From the NCBI RefSeq assembly GCF_013283195.1, contig NZ_JABEKT010000002.1, forward strand, positions 992,001 through 1,056,000: 64,000 nt of DNA, written 5' to 3'. The notes beneath the pieces were generated by a model, which did no database searches, was not told where the DNA came from, and saw nothing but the letters and a program-made list of their open reading frames with translations. How positions within the stretch are numbered: position 1 is the stretch's first letter; every line of letters begins with the position of its first letter. A program made the translations under genes and the position numbers. Origin of the DNA: Ensifer adhaerens (GTDB taxonomy: Bacteria; Pseudomonadota; Alphaproteobacteria; Rhizobiales; Rhizobiaceae). Positions 1-8,122 of the stretch are shown one piece after another.

Positions 1-236
1 TCCCAGTCGAGCGCCACCTGGGCGTGACCGGCAAGATCGCTGTCGAAAACGCCGGCAAACATCCAGCGCGCCGGTGGATCGCCCAAGGTTGAAGCGTGCA
101 TATCTGCGAGCTGCGCCGCATCGAGCGGAAAGCTGAGCCCTGGTCCGCCCCACTGAATGAGTGCTTCGGGGGTCGGGAACCAGACGCCGAGCTCTGCGGC
201 ATCTTCGGGAAGGAAGGAACGAAGGGAGATCGGCAC
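1..236 (-). CDS. GNAT-type acetyltransferase, N-terminal part (cut by window edge)
   Basis: Reading leftwards from a GTG at 236, an open frame of 78 codons runs off the left edge. The translation begins VPISLRSFLPEDAAELGVWF and continues with a pattern typical of GNAT N-acetyltransferases: a first beta strand, then an Asp-Ala-Ala-Glu helix, then a Phe-Ala-Gly-Val-Phe strand leading into Gly-His-Ala-Gln-Val. The acetyl-CoA binding motif would lie beyond the edge. The GTG start is a guess, because no strong ribosome-binding site is visible and no ATG exists in frame upstream. Acceptor substrate unknown. Confidence 0.55.
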   Translation of the reverse strand, partial: MPISLRSFLPEDAAELGVWFPTPEALIQWGGPGLSFPLDAAQLADMHASTLGDPPARWMFAGVFDSDLAGHAQVALDW

Positions 237-428
237 GGCGGATGGCGTTTCTGCTCTGGAGTTCTGTGTCGTCGCATTCTTGCGTTTGAGGAAGCATTGT
301 AAAGCGGTGTTTTGCGGTCGGCGTCTCCGCGTGTTGCGGACCACGTACACCTTTTTGCCTATCTTGTTCGGCACCCACCTCGGGCTTATGATTGCACGTC
401 TTCGTTGAAGCAGGCGGGCGGTGCGTCC

Positions 429-1304
429 ATGAATGTCATCTCTGCCGTCACCCGCAGCCTTGGAAGAGGCCTGGCGGAACGGGTCGGTCGCAGCTTTGGC
501 AGTTTTGTCGAGCGTGCGGTGAAGGCCGCGCCTACGGCCATCGTCGATGCGGGTACGGACGGCTCCGTCGTTTTCGGCCGAGGGCTTGGTCGTGATGCCG
601 ATGATTTGCGCACCGCATTCGTCTGGGCGGCAGAGGAGGCCGCGACAGCCCTCGAAACCCGGCAGGAGGCACTGCCGCGTCTGATCGAGGACGAGCGGCT
701 GGATGGTTCGGCCGCAGAGCCGGGCTCGCTCTTTGACGAATTCACGGCAATTGTCGCCCTCCTCGCCCTGTCTCAGGCGATCGGTCTCGATGGCATACCG
801 GTGCTCGCGCGGCCGGCGATGGAAGGGGCCGATGGACAGACCGCGGCGCCGCTGTTCGATTTTACCAATCTGAAGGCGTTGCAGGCGCTTGCGCCTGATG
901 GAGCGCAAGGCGGGACGCTCATCCGCGAAGCGCTTTCGCGCAGCCGAATGGTGCGCTTAGTCACGGACATCGAGGCTGCCGCCATCGGCGCCTTCGATCT
1001 TTTTGCCGCTTCGTTGGAAACGCGATTGCTGGCATTTTCGTTTGGCGGGGGCGCTGCTGCTGCGAGCACGGCACAAATCCAGTTCCGGCTGGAGACAAAC
1101 ATCGACAGGCTCATTGTCGACCGGTTCTTCCAATCGCGCTATGCGCCCCGTCAGTTCGGGGAATCCAAGATTATCGTCGGCCCGCTGAAAGCCGGTATCT
1201 ATTGTTTCCAGACCTTGAGCATGGGAACGCCACCGCCGGAGATCGATCCCGCAGTGCATAGTGTCTCGCGCCAAAATGCCAAGGGCCACACCGTCAACTT
1301 CTAG
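429..1304 (+). CDS. Conserved-looking hypothetical protein, 291 aa
   Basis: The frame is open from 312, but the ATG at 429 is the more likely start, because the 39 upstream codons are low-complexity and unlike a protein N-terminus. The product has no signal peptide and no motif that I recognise. It is Ala/Leu rich with amphipathic helices, a short hydrophobic stretch around residues 105-125, and a Gly/Ala-rich segment (Phe-Gly-Gly-Gly-Ala-Ala-Ala) near residue 205. It has no operon partner: a partial GNAT gene diverges on the left and pcaQ converges on the right. Codon use matches real genes in the window. Function unknown. Confidence 0.55.
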   Translation: MNVISAVTRSLGRGLAERVGRSFGSFVERAVKAAPTAIVDAGTDGSVVFGRGLGRDADDLRTAFVWAAEEAATALETRQEALPRLIEDERLDGSAAEPGSLFDEFTAIVALLALSQAIGLDGIPVLARPAMEGADGQTAAPLFDFTNLKALQALAPDGAQGGTLIREALSRSRMVRLVTDIEAAAIGAFDLFAASLETRLLAFSFGGGAAAASTAQIQFRLETNIDRLIVDRFFQSRYAPRQFGESKIIVGPLKAGIYCFQTLSMGTPPPEIDPAVHSVSRQNAKGHTVNF

Positions 1305-1589
1305 GGGCAGGCGATGGAAGGTTGGCGATCTCTAGCAATGGTGGGAATGGGTGACGCCGCTCTTGCATCGTATGGGGCCACTGTCGAATGCGGTCGAGTA
1401 TGCCGGCATGATTGCCACCGCCGGCTGGGCGGCGATTTCCCACTGCGGCTTCCTGCTTTTTCCGCCGCCGAAGTATCGGGAAACGGATGACAATGGCCAG
1501 GATCGACCCGAGGCTCGCCAAGCAAACCGGCGCGTCGAAGTCATCTTCTCAAAGCCATGACGAAGCTGACGATCACATGTTTGCCTCGG

Positions 1590-2516
1590 TCAACCTTTGG
1601 CTGACGTTTCCCGAGCTGCCTCGCGGATGGTCTGCATGAGGATGGCGAGCGGTAACGATGGCACGGAGTCGGCACGCATCGTCAAGCCGACCGGGCCTTT
1701 GGTTTCGCTCGTGTCGATCGGCAAGACCGCTAGCGTGCCATCTTCGATATCGCTGGCGACCACACCGGCCGAAATGATCCAGATCGCATCGCTGGTGCGC
1801 ACGAAGGCGCGGCCGAACGCATCGGACACGGTTTCGATCTGGTTGGGCAGGCCCGGTATGCCGTTGGCGATCAGAAATTGGTCGACGAAGGGGCGAATGA
1901 TCGAGGCGCGTGTCGGCATCAGCACCGGGTAGTCGCCGAGATGTGCGAAGGCCGATTGCTTTCGGGCAAGCAAGGGATGCCCGGCGCGGACGGCAAAGAC
2001 CACCTGTTCGGAATAGAGGTGCTCGAAGGAAAAGCCCGTCATCTTTTCCGGCGCGGCCAAGCGGCCGACGACAAGGTCCAGATCACCGACGCGCAGCTGT
2101 TCGAGAAGCACGGCGTTCTCGCCGGTGACGATCTTGATCCGTGCGCCGGTGTCTTCCTTCAGGAAGAGCGACATTGCCCGCGGCATGATGCGCGTCGAAA
2201 CCGTCGGCAATGCCCCGATGCGCACAGGAACGCCGTCGCCGGAGCGCTCCTGCGAGACCGAATCGAGGCCCTGGCGAAGCGCCGTCAGCGCCGCGCCGGC
2301 GTGGCGAAGAAAGACTTCGCCATAACGGGTGATCTTGATGCCGCGCCCCTCGCGCTCGAAAACGGCGACGCCCAGAACTTCTTCCAGCTCGCGGATGGTC
2401 TTGGTAACCGCCGGCTGGCTGACATGCAGCAGTTCTGCCGCCTTCATGACGCTCTTCTGTCTTGCGACCTCGACAAAAGTCTGCAGATGACGAAACTTGA
2501 CCCGGGCGTCGACCAT
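1590..2516 (-). CDS. pcaQ: PcaQ, LysR-type activator of protocatechuate catabolism
   Basis: LysR-family regulator of 308 aa: winged helix-turn-helix in the first ~60 residues (FRHLQTFVEVARQKSVMKAA, then SQPAVTKTIRELEE) and a periplasmic-binding-like effector domain after residue ~90. It is transcribed divergently from pcaD. PcaQ in Agrobacterium and Sinorhizobium activates pcaDCHGB with beta-carboxy-cis,cis-muconate and gamma-carboxymuconolactone as coinducers; assignment here rests on sequence pattern and position. The frame extends to an ATG at 2525, but that codon lies inside the predicted PcaQ box, so the ATG at 2516 (MVDARVKFRH) is preferred. An AAGGG lies about 11 bases upstream of it. 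Confidence 0.93.
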   Translation of the reverse strand: MVDARVKFRHLQTFVEVARQKSVMKAAELLHVSQPAVTKTIRELEEVLGVAVFEREGRGIKITRYGEVFLRHAGAALTALRQGLDSVSQERSGDGVPVRIGALPTVSTRIMPRAMSLFLKEDTGARIKIVTGENAVLLEQLRVGDLDLVVGRLAAPEKMTGFSFEHLYSEQVVFAVRAGHPLLARKQSAFAHLGDYPVLMPTRASIIRPFVDQFLIANGIPGLPNQIETVSDAFGRAFVRTSDAIWIISAGVVASDIEDGTLAVLPIDTSETKGPVGLTMRADSVPSLPLAILMQTIREAARETSAKG

Positions 2517-2523
2517 CTTATTC

Positions 2524-2539
2524 ATAACCCTTGAGTTAA
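2524..2539. promoter_or_regulatory. Predicted PcaQ-binding box
   Basis: The sequence ATAACC-CTTG-AGTTAA lies between divergent pcaQ and pcaD, about 70-86 bases upstream of the pcaD start. The published Sinorhizobium PcaQ consensus, recalled from the literature, is ATAACC-N4-GGTTAA, so this is a match with one mismatch in the right half-site. The position fits activation of pcaD and autoregulation of pcaQ. Confidence 0.7.
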
Positions 2540-2609
2540 TGGAATGCGGTGAAATATCATTTTACCTAACCAGATTAAACAGACAATTTGATTGCAGAGG
2601 AGAAGTGCC

Positions 2610-3422
2610 GTGCAATTTGCCCGCATCAACGACATCACCATCCACTATCAGGTCATCGGCGCCACGGCCGAGCGCCCGGTGCTGGTCTTTGCCAATTCGC
2701 TGGGTACGGATTTTCGGATCTGGCGTGATGTCATCGTGCGTCTTGCCGGCGACTATGCGATCGTTCTCTACGACAAGCGCGGCCACGGTCTTTCCGATAT
2801 CGGCCCCGTGCCTTACGCGATCGAAGATCATGCCAATGACCTTGCCGGCCTGCTCGACATGCTCTCGGTCAAACAGGCGATCATCTGCGGCCTTTCGGTC
2901 GGCGGATTGATCGCCCAGTCGCTCTATCAGCAGCGCCCGGATCTCGTGCGTGCGCTTGTTCTCTGCGACACCGCCCACAAGATAGGGACACCAGAGCTTT
3001 GGGCGCAGCGCATCGCCGCGATCGAGGAGCGCGGCATTGAAGCGATCGCCGATGGCATCCTCGAACGCTGGTTCACGCCCGAGTTCCGACGCCCGGAAAA
3101 TGCGGCCTTGATCGGCTACCGCAACATGCTGATCCGCCAGTCGGCGACGGGGTATGCCGCCACCTGCGGTGCGATCCGCGATGCCGACTATACGGAAGCG
3201 GCGGCCCGCATCGCCGTGCCCGTCCTTTGCATCGTCGGTGATCAGGACGGTTCGACGCCGCCGGACGTGGTGCTCGCCACTGCGCGCCTTATTCCCGGCG
3301 CCCGCTATGAGGTCATCCGCGACGCCGGGCATATCCCTTGCGTCGAAAAGCCGGAGGCTTTGACCGCCGTATTGCGGGCCTTCTTTGAAATTGTAATGCA
3401 TGGAGACAAGAGCCATGAGTGA
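2610..3422 (+). CDS. pcaD: 3-oxoadipate enol-lactone hydrolase
   Basis: Alpha/beta-hydrolase of 270 aa that opens beta-ketoadipate enol-lactone to beta-ketoadipate. The nucleophile elbow is Cys-Gly-Leu-Ser-Val-Gly-Gly (Ser96), the acid lies in Gly-Asp-Gln-Asp-Gly-Ser-Thr (Asp213 likely) and the histidine is in Ala-Gly-His-Ile-Pro (His241). The start is taken as GTG 2610, preceded by GAGGAGA seven bases upstream; the ATG-like frame opening at 2592 would overlap this ribosome-binding site. First gene of pcaDCHGB; it overlaps pcaC by 8 bases, indicating translational coupling. Confidence 0.93.
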   Translation: MQFARINDITIHYQVIGATAERPVLVFANSLGTDFRIWRDVIVRLAGDYAIVLYDKRGHGLSDIGPVPYAIEDHANDLAGLLDMLSVKQAIICGLSVGGLIAQSLYQQRPDLVRALVLCDTAHKIGTPELWAQRIAAIEERGIEAIADGILERWFTPEFRRPENAALIGYRNMLIRQSATGYAATCGAIRDADYTEAAARIAVPVLCIVGDQDGSTPPDVVLATARLIPGARYEVIRDAGHIPCVEKPEALTAVLRAFFEIVMHGDKSHE

Positions 3423-3819
3423 TGCCTTCGCGCCCTCCGACCGCTATCGCCAGGGCATGGCCACCCGGCGGGCCGTTCTTGGCGATAACCACGTGGACCG
3501 CGCGCAAACCGCCTCCACCGATTTCGACCGGCCGTTCCAGGAGTTGATCACCGAGGCCGCCTGGGGACACGTCTGGTCGCGACCGACCTGGACCAAACGA
3601 GAGCGGTCGATCGTGACCATCGCGCTTCTGGCAGCGCTTGGCCAGGACGAGGAGGTGGCCATGCATGTGCGCGCCACGGCCAATACCGGCGCCAGCCGTG
3701 ACGACATCTGCGAGGCGCTGCTGCACGTGGCGATATACGCCGGCGTTCCGGCAGCCAACCACGCGATCAAGATCGTCAAGCATGTCTTTGCGGAGATGGA
3801 CGCCGGCGAGGCGGCCTGA
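3415..3819 (+). CDS. pcaC: 4-carboxymuconolactone decarboxylase
   Basis: A 134-aa protein of the AhpD-like/carboxymuconolactone decarboxylase family, which converts gamma-carboxymuconolactone to beta-ketoadipate enol-lactone. Family features visible are the Arg-Ser-Ile-Val-Thr-Ile-Ala-Leu-Leu-Ala-Ala-Leu helix and the conserved His-Val/His-Val-Ala-Ile-Tyr-Ala-Gly-Val-Pro-Ala region (residues ~108-120). The start is ATG 3415 inside the end of pcaD, with GGAGA about 9 bases upstream; the ATG at 3400 lacks this. Some bacteria fuse PcaD and PcaC as PcaL; here they are separate but overlapping. Confidence 0.92.
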   Translation: MSDAFAPSDRYRQGMATRRAVLGDNHVDRAQTASTDFDRPFQELITEAAWGHVWSRPTWTKRERSIVTIALLAALGQDEEVAMHVRATANTGASRDDICEALLHVAIYAGVPAANHAIKIVKHVFAEMDAGEAA

Positions 3820-3831
3820 CGGGAGTACGAG

Positions 3832-4581
3832 ATGTCCGACGGAGCAAAGCAGAAACCCGAAACCGGCGCCTTCTTTCCGCGCGACAGAAACTGGCACGCG
3901 CCGGCGCTGACGCCAGGCTACAAAACCTCCGTGCTGCGCTCGCCGCAGAAGGCGCTGTTGTCGCTCGACGGTACGATTTCCGAGATCACCGGGCCGGTCT
4001 TCGGTCATTCGATGCTGGGCGAACTCGACAACGACCTCATCCACAACTTCGCCAAACCGGGCGAAAGCGCGATCGGCGAACGCATCATCATTCACGGGCG
4101 GGTTCTCGATGAACGCGGTCGGGCTGTTTCCGGCGCCCTTCTCGAATTCTGGCAGGCCAATGCCGGCGGGCGTTACCGCCACAAGAAGGAAAGCTATCTC
4201 GCGGCGCTCGATCCGAATTTTGGCGGCTGCGGCCGCGCGATCACCGACGAGGAAGGCTTTTATTCCTTCCGCACGATCAAACCCGGCCCCTATCCCTGGC
4301 CGAACGGCGTCAACGACTGGCGCCCGGCCCACATCCACTTTTCGGTTTTCGGCCACGGTTTTGCCCAGCGGTTGATCACCCAGATGTATTTCGAGGGCGA
4401 TCCGATGATCTGGAAGTGTCCGATCGTCAACACCATTGCCGATCGCCGGGCGATCGAGCAACTGATCGCGCCGCTCGACTGGGCCAACACGATCCCGATG
4501 GATGCGCGGGCCTACAAGTTCGATATCATTCTGCGCGGTCGCCGCTCGACGCTGTTTGAAAATCGCATGGAGGGCAACTGA
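3832..4581 (+). CDS. pcaH: Protocatechuate 3,4-dioxygenase beta subunit
   Basis: A 249-aa intradiol ring-cleavage dioxygenase subunit that carries the non-haem Fe(III) of the enzyme converting protocatechuate to beta-carboxy-cis,cis-muconate. The expected ligands are present: Tyr115 (Gly-Gly-Arg-Tyr-Arg-His), Tyr154 (Pro-Gly-Pro-Tyr-Pro-Trp), and His167 and His169 (Arg-Pro-Ala-His-Ile-His-Phe). An N-terminal extension of about 40 residues before the dioxygenase fold is normal for beta subunits. A GGGAG precedes the ATG. The stop codon overlaps the pcaG start (TGATG), as expected for subunits made in equal amounts. Confidence 0.95.
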   Translation: MSDGAKQKPETGAFFPRDRNWHAPALTPGYKTSVLRSPQKALLSLDGTISEITGPVFGHSMLGELDNDLIHNFAKPGESAIGERIIIHGRVLDERGRAVSGALLEFWQANAGGRYRHKKESYLAALDPNFGGCGRAITDEEGFYSFRTIKPGPYPWPNGVNDWRPAHIHFSVFGHGFAQRLITQMYFEGDPMIWKCPIVNTIADRRAIEQLIAPLDWANTIPMDARAYKFDIILRGRRSTLFENRMEGN

Positions 4582-5195
4582 TGGTCCAGGCGCTCGATTA
4601 CCTCAAGGAAACTGCGTCACAGACCGCCGGCCCCTATGTGCATATCGGCCTCACGCCGAATTTCTGCGGCATCGGCGGCGTCTACGACACCGACCTCGGC
4701 ACGACGATGGTCAGTGAACGGACGCTTGGCGAACGCATCACCGTCATCGGTCGGGTGCTCGACGGTACAGGAACGCCGCTCAAGGATGCGCTGGTGGAGA
4801 TTTGGCAGGCTGATGCGGCCGGCCTCTACAACTCTCCGTCGGAGTTGCGCGGTGCGGCCGATCCGGCTTTCTCCGGTTGGGGACGGTGTCCGACTGGCGG
4901 CGAAGACGGCGTCTTCCGGTTCGAGACGATCAAGCCGGGGCGGGTGCCCTTCAAAGACGGTCGGCCGATGGCCCCGCACATCACCTTCTGGATCGTCGCG
5001 CGCGGCATCAATGTCGGCCTGCACACGCGGATGTATTTCCCCGACGAGGCGGAGGCGAACGCCGCCGATCCCCTGCTTTTGCGCGTCGAACACCGCCATC
5101 GCGTCGCCACGCTTGTCGCGACCGGCAGCGCCCCTAATTATATCTTCGACATTCACCTGCAGGGTGAGAAGGAAACGGTCTTCCTCGACATCTGA
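4581..5195 (+). CDS. pcaG: Protocatechuate 3,4-dioxygenase alpha subunit
   Basis: A 204-aa intradiol dioxygenase-fold subunit, paralogous to PcaH, that completes the protocatechuate 3,4-dioxygenase heteromer. It keeps the fold motifs Gly-Arg-Val-Leu-Asp-Gly-Thr-Gly, Val-Glu-Ile-Trp-Gln-Ala-Asp and Phe-Glu-Thr-Ile-Lys-Pro-Gly. It lacks the paired iron histidines (Met-Ala-Pro-His-Ile-Thr-Phe instead of His-Ile-His-Phe), which is normal for the non-metal alpha subunit. Start overlaps the pcaH stop. Confidence 0.95.
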   Translation: MVQALDYLKETASQTAGPYVHIGLTPNFCGIGGVYDTDLGTTMVSERTLGERITVIGRVLDGTGTPLKDALVEIWQADAAGLYNSPSELRGAADPAFSGWGRCPTGGEDGVFRFETIKPGRVPFKDGRPMAPHITFWIVARGINVGLHTRMYFPDEAEANAADPLLLRVEHRHRVATLVATGSAPNYIFDIHLQGEKETVFLDI

Positions 5196-5312
5196 AACCG
5201 GAATGTCATGCCTGGGGCCGGTCCATTGCATCCCGGTGCGTGGATGGCCCAGACGAGAATGAGGCATTCCGTTCAAGCGCGAGCGTCAATCGCGGCAATC
5301 ATCGGGGGGACC

Positions 5313-6368
5313 ATGACCTATTCCGCTTTCGATCATCCCTATCTCTCCGGCCTTCTCGGCGATGAGGCGGTCGCGGCCGAATTTTCGACTGCCGCCGACA
5401 TTCACGCCATGTTGTCCTTCGAGGCGGCGCTCGCTCGCGCCGAAGCGATCCACGGCGTGATCCCGGAAAGTGCTGCCGACCGGATCACCGAGGCCTGTCG
5501 CGGATTTTCTCCCGATGTGGCAGCCCTCAGGCGGGCAATGGCGGTCGACGGTGTCGTCGTTCCCGAACTCGTGCGGCAATTGCGGGCTGCGGTCGGCGGA
5601 GAGGCGGCAGCGCATGTGCATTTTGGCGCGACCAGCCAGGATGTCATAGATACCAGCCTGATGTTGCGCATGAAGGCCGTTGCCGAGCTGTTCGCAACTC
5701 GGCTGGGCGATGTCGTATCGGTGCTGGAGGAATGTGACGATCAGTGGGGCGAACAGACGCTGATGGGGCGCACGCGCATGCAGGCGGCGATACCGATCAC
5801 CGTGTCGGATCGGCTGCGCACCTGGATCGAACCGTTGCTCGATCACAAGGATCGGCTTGAGGCGATGGAGCGTGACCTCTTTGCCGTCCAGTTCGGCGGC
5901 GCGGCGGGTACGCTCGACAAGCTGAAGGACAAGGCGGACGACGTGCGCGCGACGCTTGCCGAGGAATTGGCACTTGCCGACTTTCCGCAATGGCACAGCC
6001 AGCGTTCGGAAGTTGCCGATTTCGCCAATGCGCTGTCGCTGGTCACCGGCAGCCTCGGCAAGTTCGGGCAGGACGTAGCCCTGATGGCGCAGCAGGGCGA
6101 CGAAATCGAACTGGCCGGCGGCGGCGGATCTTCCGCGATGCCGCACAAGCAGAACCCGGTTGCAGCCGAAGTTCTGGTGGCGCTTGCGCGCTTCAACGCG
6201 ACCCAGCTTTCCGGCGTCCATCATGCGCTGGTGCACGAGCAGGAGCGTTCCGGCGCCGCCTGGACGCTCGAATGGCTGATCATACCGCAGATGGCCGGCG
6301 CGACCGCGGCGGCTCTACGTCTGGCCGCCGAACTTGCCGGCAATATCAGGCGGTTGGGCGCTGCCTGA
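5313..6368 (+). CDS. pcaB: 3-carboxy-cis,cis-muconate cycloisomerase
   Basis: A 351-aa member of the fumarase/aspartase superfamily that cyclises beta-carboxy-cis,cis-muconate to gamma-carboxymuconolactone. The superfamily signature Gly-Ser-Ser-Ala-Met-Pro-His-Lys-Gln-Asn-Pro is present around residue 275, and the Thr-Ser-Gln-Asp active-site element lies near residue 108. The frame is open from 5208, but the family N-terminus begins at MTYSAFDHPYL (ATG 5313, after GGGGGGA). Last gene of the pca operon; pcaI, pcaJ and pcaF, needed to finish the pathway, are not in this window. Confidence 0.92.
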   Translation: MTYSAFDHPYLSGLLGDEAVAAEFSTAADIHAMLSFEAALARAEAIHGVIPESAADRITEACRGFSPDVAALRRAMAVDGVVVPELVRQLRAAVGGEAAAHVHFGATSQDVIDTSLMLRMKAVAELFATRLGDVVSVLEECDDQWGEQTLMGRTRMQAAIPITVSDRLRTWIEPLLDHKDRLEAMERDLFAVQFGGAAGTLDKLKDKADDVRATLAEELALADFPQWHSQRSEVADFANALSLVTGSLGKFGQDVALMAQQGDEIELAGGGGSSAMPHKQNPVAAEVLVALARFNATQLSGVHHALVHEQERSGAAWTLEWLIIPQMAGATAAALRLAAELAGNIRRLGAA

Positions 6369-6370
6369 GG

Positions 6371-6700
6371 CTAGCCCTTGTTTGCGGCCACGCATTGCTT
6401 ATCCAGCCGTTTGAGGAAGACGGTAATTTCGCGCGCGACCTGCAGGTCGCCCTTCTTTTCCGCGACGGCTCTTCCCTCGGTCCAGATGTGGCGCGCCTCT
6501 TCGATGCGGTTGAGCTTCAGCATTGCTGCGCCGCGGAGCTTCCAGGCGGCCGAATAGGCAGGGTCGAGTTCGATCGCGCGGCTCAGGTGGACGAGTGCGG
6601 TCTCTGCATCCGCCTCCTGCAGGCAGATGCTGCCGAGCGTGAAGCGCAGAAGCGCGTCGTCGCGGCCGTCGAAGAGAAGTTTTTCAAGCACCTGTCGCAT
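6371..6700 (-). CDS. Small TPR-repeat protein
   Basis: A 109-aa cytoplasmic protein with two to three tetratricopeptide units: residues ~15-48 (Leu-Arg-Phe-Thr-Leu-Gly then Ala-Leu-Val-His-Leu), ~48-82 (Ala-Trp-Lys-Leu-Arg-Gly-Ala-Ala-Met-Leu-Lys-Leu-Asn-Arg) and a C-terminal capping helix. TPR proteins mediate protein-protein contacts; the partner is unknown. GGGGAG lies upstream of the ATG. It follows the flavin reductase gene by 33 bases and is probably cotranscribed with it and with sodB. Its stop lies 2 bases from the convergent pcaB stop. Confidence 0.75.
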   Translation of the reverse strand: MRQVLEKLLFDGRDDALLRFTLGSICLQEADAETALVHLSRAIELDPAYSAAWKLRGAAMLKLNRIEEARHIWTEGRAVAEKKGDLQVAREITVFLKRLDKQCVAANKG

Positions 6701-6733
6701 GATTGCTCCCCAACGGATGTTCGTTCGCGCGGC

Positions 6734-7333
6734 TCAGATCGTCCGGCATGCGGCACCGGATGGCAATGGGCGCCCACCGGATGGTGCGGCAAAGGCTGTC
6801 GATCTGTCGAGTGCCTGATATTGCCGCTCACTCCACAGAAGGGGTTCGGCATAACCGGAGGTTTCGGTGGCGATGATCGTTCCGACAAAGAGGCGGTGAT
6901 CGCCAACGAGGATGGAGGCACTGAGCACGCAGTCCACTCCTGCGGCAGCCCCAAGAAGACGCGGCCGGCCGGAAGGCCAGTCGGCCCAGACGCCGACGAG
7001 ATAGCGGCTGGCCGCCGCGACCCGACCAGCAAAGGCGTCGGCAACAAGCTCCTGCCCCTGGGCGAGCATCGCCAGCGAGAAGCCATCCTGTTTCGTGATC
7101 GCCTCGGCGAGCGCGCTGTCAGCCTTGATCGAGACGACGATCGACGGCGGGTTTGCCGACAGCGAGAAGACGGCTGTCGCGGTTCTACCCAGGCATTCGG
7201 AACCGCTGCCGGAACTGACGACGCAGACTGTCGATGCCAGTCGCGCCATGGTGTCGGCGAACTGGGGTCGGGTGACGGCGCGCTCGGTGTGAGTGGCGAG
7301 ATCGACAGTGACGGTCTGGGTCATGGGATGCAT
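6734..7333 (-). CDS. Flavin reductase-like FMN-binding protein (DIM6/NTAB family)
   Basis: About 199 aa (196 if the second ATG at 7324 is used). The fold is the FMN-binding split barrel of short-chain flavin reductases: Met-Ala-Arg-Leu-Ala-Ser-Thr-Val-Cys-Val-Val near the N-terminus, Arg-Thr-Ala-Thr-Ala-Val-Phe-Ser-Leu-Ser-Ala-Asn-Pro-Pro in the middle and Gly-Asp-His-Arg-Leu-Phe-Val-Gly later. Such proteins reduce FMN/FAD with NAD(P)H, usually for a two-component monooxygenase. No monooxygenase partner is adjacent. It lies 52 bases downstream of sodB, in the same direction, suggesting a redox or stress role. Confidence 0.78.
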   Translation of the reverse strand: MHPMTQTVTVDLATHTERAVTRPQFADTMARLASTVCVVSSGSGSECLGRTATAVFSLSANPPSIVVSIKADSALAEAITKQDGFSLAMLAQGQELVADAFAGRVAAASRYLVGVWADWPSGRPRLLGAAAGVDCVLSASILVGDHRLFVGTIIATETSGYAEPLLWSERQYQALDRSTAFAAPSGGRPLPSGAACRTI

Positions 7334-7385
7334 TCCGGCTGGGATGGGGCGCGGCGCCACGGAAGCGGCGCCGCAGCGGGCATGG

Positions 7386-7994
7386 TCAGGCGGACTTCAG
7401 TTCGGCCTCGGCGAACTCGTAGTTCGCCAGGCGGTCGAGGAAGTTGCTGACATAGTCGGGGCGGCGGTTGCGGAAGTCGATGTAGTAGCTGTGCTCCCAG
7501 ACATCGAGGCCGAGCAGCGCCTTGCCCTCGTTGGTGGCGATCGGGTTCGAGCCGTTGGCGGTCTTCGTCACCTTGAGGTTGCCGCCGGCATCGAGCACGA
7601 GCCAGGCCCAGCCGGAACCGAACTGGCTGGTTGCCGCCGCCTTGAAGGCGTCCTTGAAGGCTAGAACGCTACCGAAGTCTTCGACGATCTTCTTCTCAAG
7701 ACTGTCCGGGATGCGACCGCCTTTGGGGGAGAGGTTGTTCCAGAACAGGATGTGGTTCCAGTGCTGGCCGGCATTGTTGAAGACAGGCGCCAGTTCAGGC
7801 TTGCCGTTCACATGGCGAATGATGTCTTCGAGCGAAAGACCTGAAAGTGTCGGGTCCTTTTCGACGAAGCCGTTGAGCGCGGTCACGTAGGCCTGGTGGT
7901 GCTTGCCGTGGTGAAATTCCAGCGTCTCGGCGCTCATGCCACCTTCGGCGAGCGCTTCGATGGAAAAAGGAAGGGAGGGCAGTTCGAAGGCCAT
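7386..7994 (-). CDS. sodB: Superoxide dismutase, Fe-type
   Basis: A 202-aa Fe/Mn superoxide dismutase without signal peptide, hence cytoplasmic. The four metal ligands are His28 (Phe-His-His-Gly-Lys-His-His), His81 (Trp-Asn-His), Asp164 and His168 (Asp-Val-Trp-Glu-His). The outer-sphere Gln lies in Asn-Asn-Ala-Gly-Gln (Gln77) and is absent from the Thr-Ala-Asn-Gly-Ser position where Mn enzymes carry it, which points to the Fe form. Some rhizobial enzymes of this family are cambialistic. Divergent from a SufR-like Fe-S regulator, which may control it. Confidence 0.92.
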   Translation of the reverse strand: MAFELPSLPFSIEALAEGGMSAETLEFHHGKHHQAYVTALNGFVEKDPTLSGLSLEDIIRHVNGKPELAPVFNNAGQHWNHILFWNNLSPKGGRIPDSLEKKIVEDFGSVLAFKDAFKAAATSQFGSGWAWLVLDAGGNLKVTKTANGSNPIATNEGKALLGLDVWEHSYYIDFRNRRPDYVSNFLDRLANYEFAEAELKSA

Positions 7995-8060
7995 GGTTGA
8001 AATCCTCTTCAGCCGGATGAAACGCAGCGACTGTCTTGTGCGAAAACCATCCGGCGTGTA

Positions 8061-8122
8061 TTTAACAAGACAATTCTTTGTAAATCTCCGGCCAATAATA
8101 TGTCAAGCGATCACTTGTTAAA
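8061..8122. promoter_or_regulatory. Inverted half-sites between sodB and the SufR-like gene
   Basis: TTTAACAAG (8061-8069) and its exact reverse complement CTTGTTAAA (8114-8122) flank the divergent promoter region; the right copy lies just inside the regulator's coding start. A weaker local palindrome (ACAAGA-CAAT-TCTTTGT) follows the left copy. These are plausible operators for the adjacent Fe-S regulator, but no consensus from this clade was available to compare. Confidence 0.4.

Noticed and set aside
1305-1589. Short frames on both strands between the hypothetical gene and pcaQ
   Set aside because: Less than 75 codons each, mutually overlapping, no ribosome-binding site with matching protein-like sequence.
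5990-7450. 486-codon plus-strand frame running through pcaB, TPR and flavin reductase genes
   Set aside because: Overlaps three supported genes and shows no family pattern.
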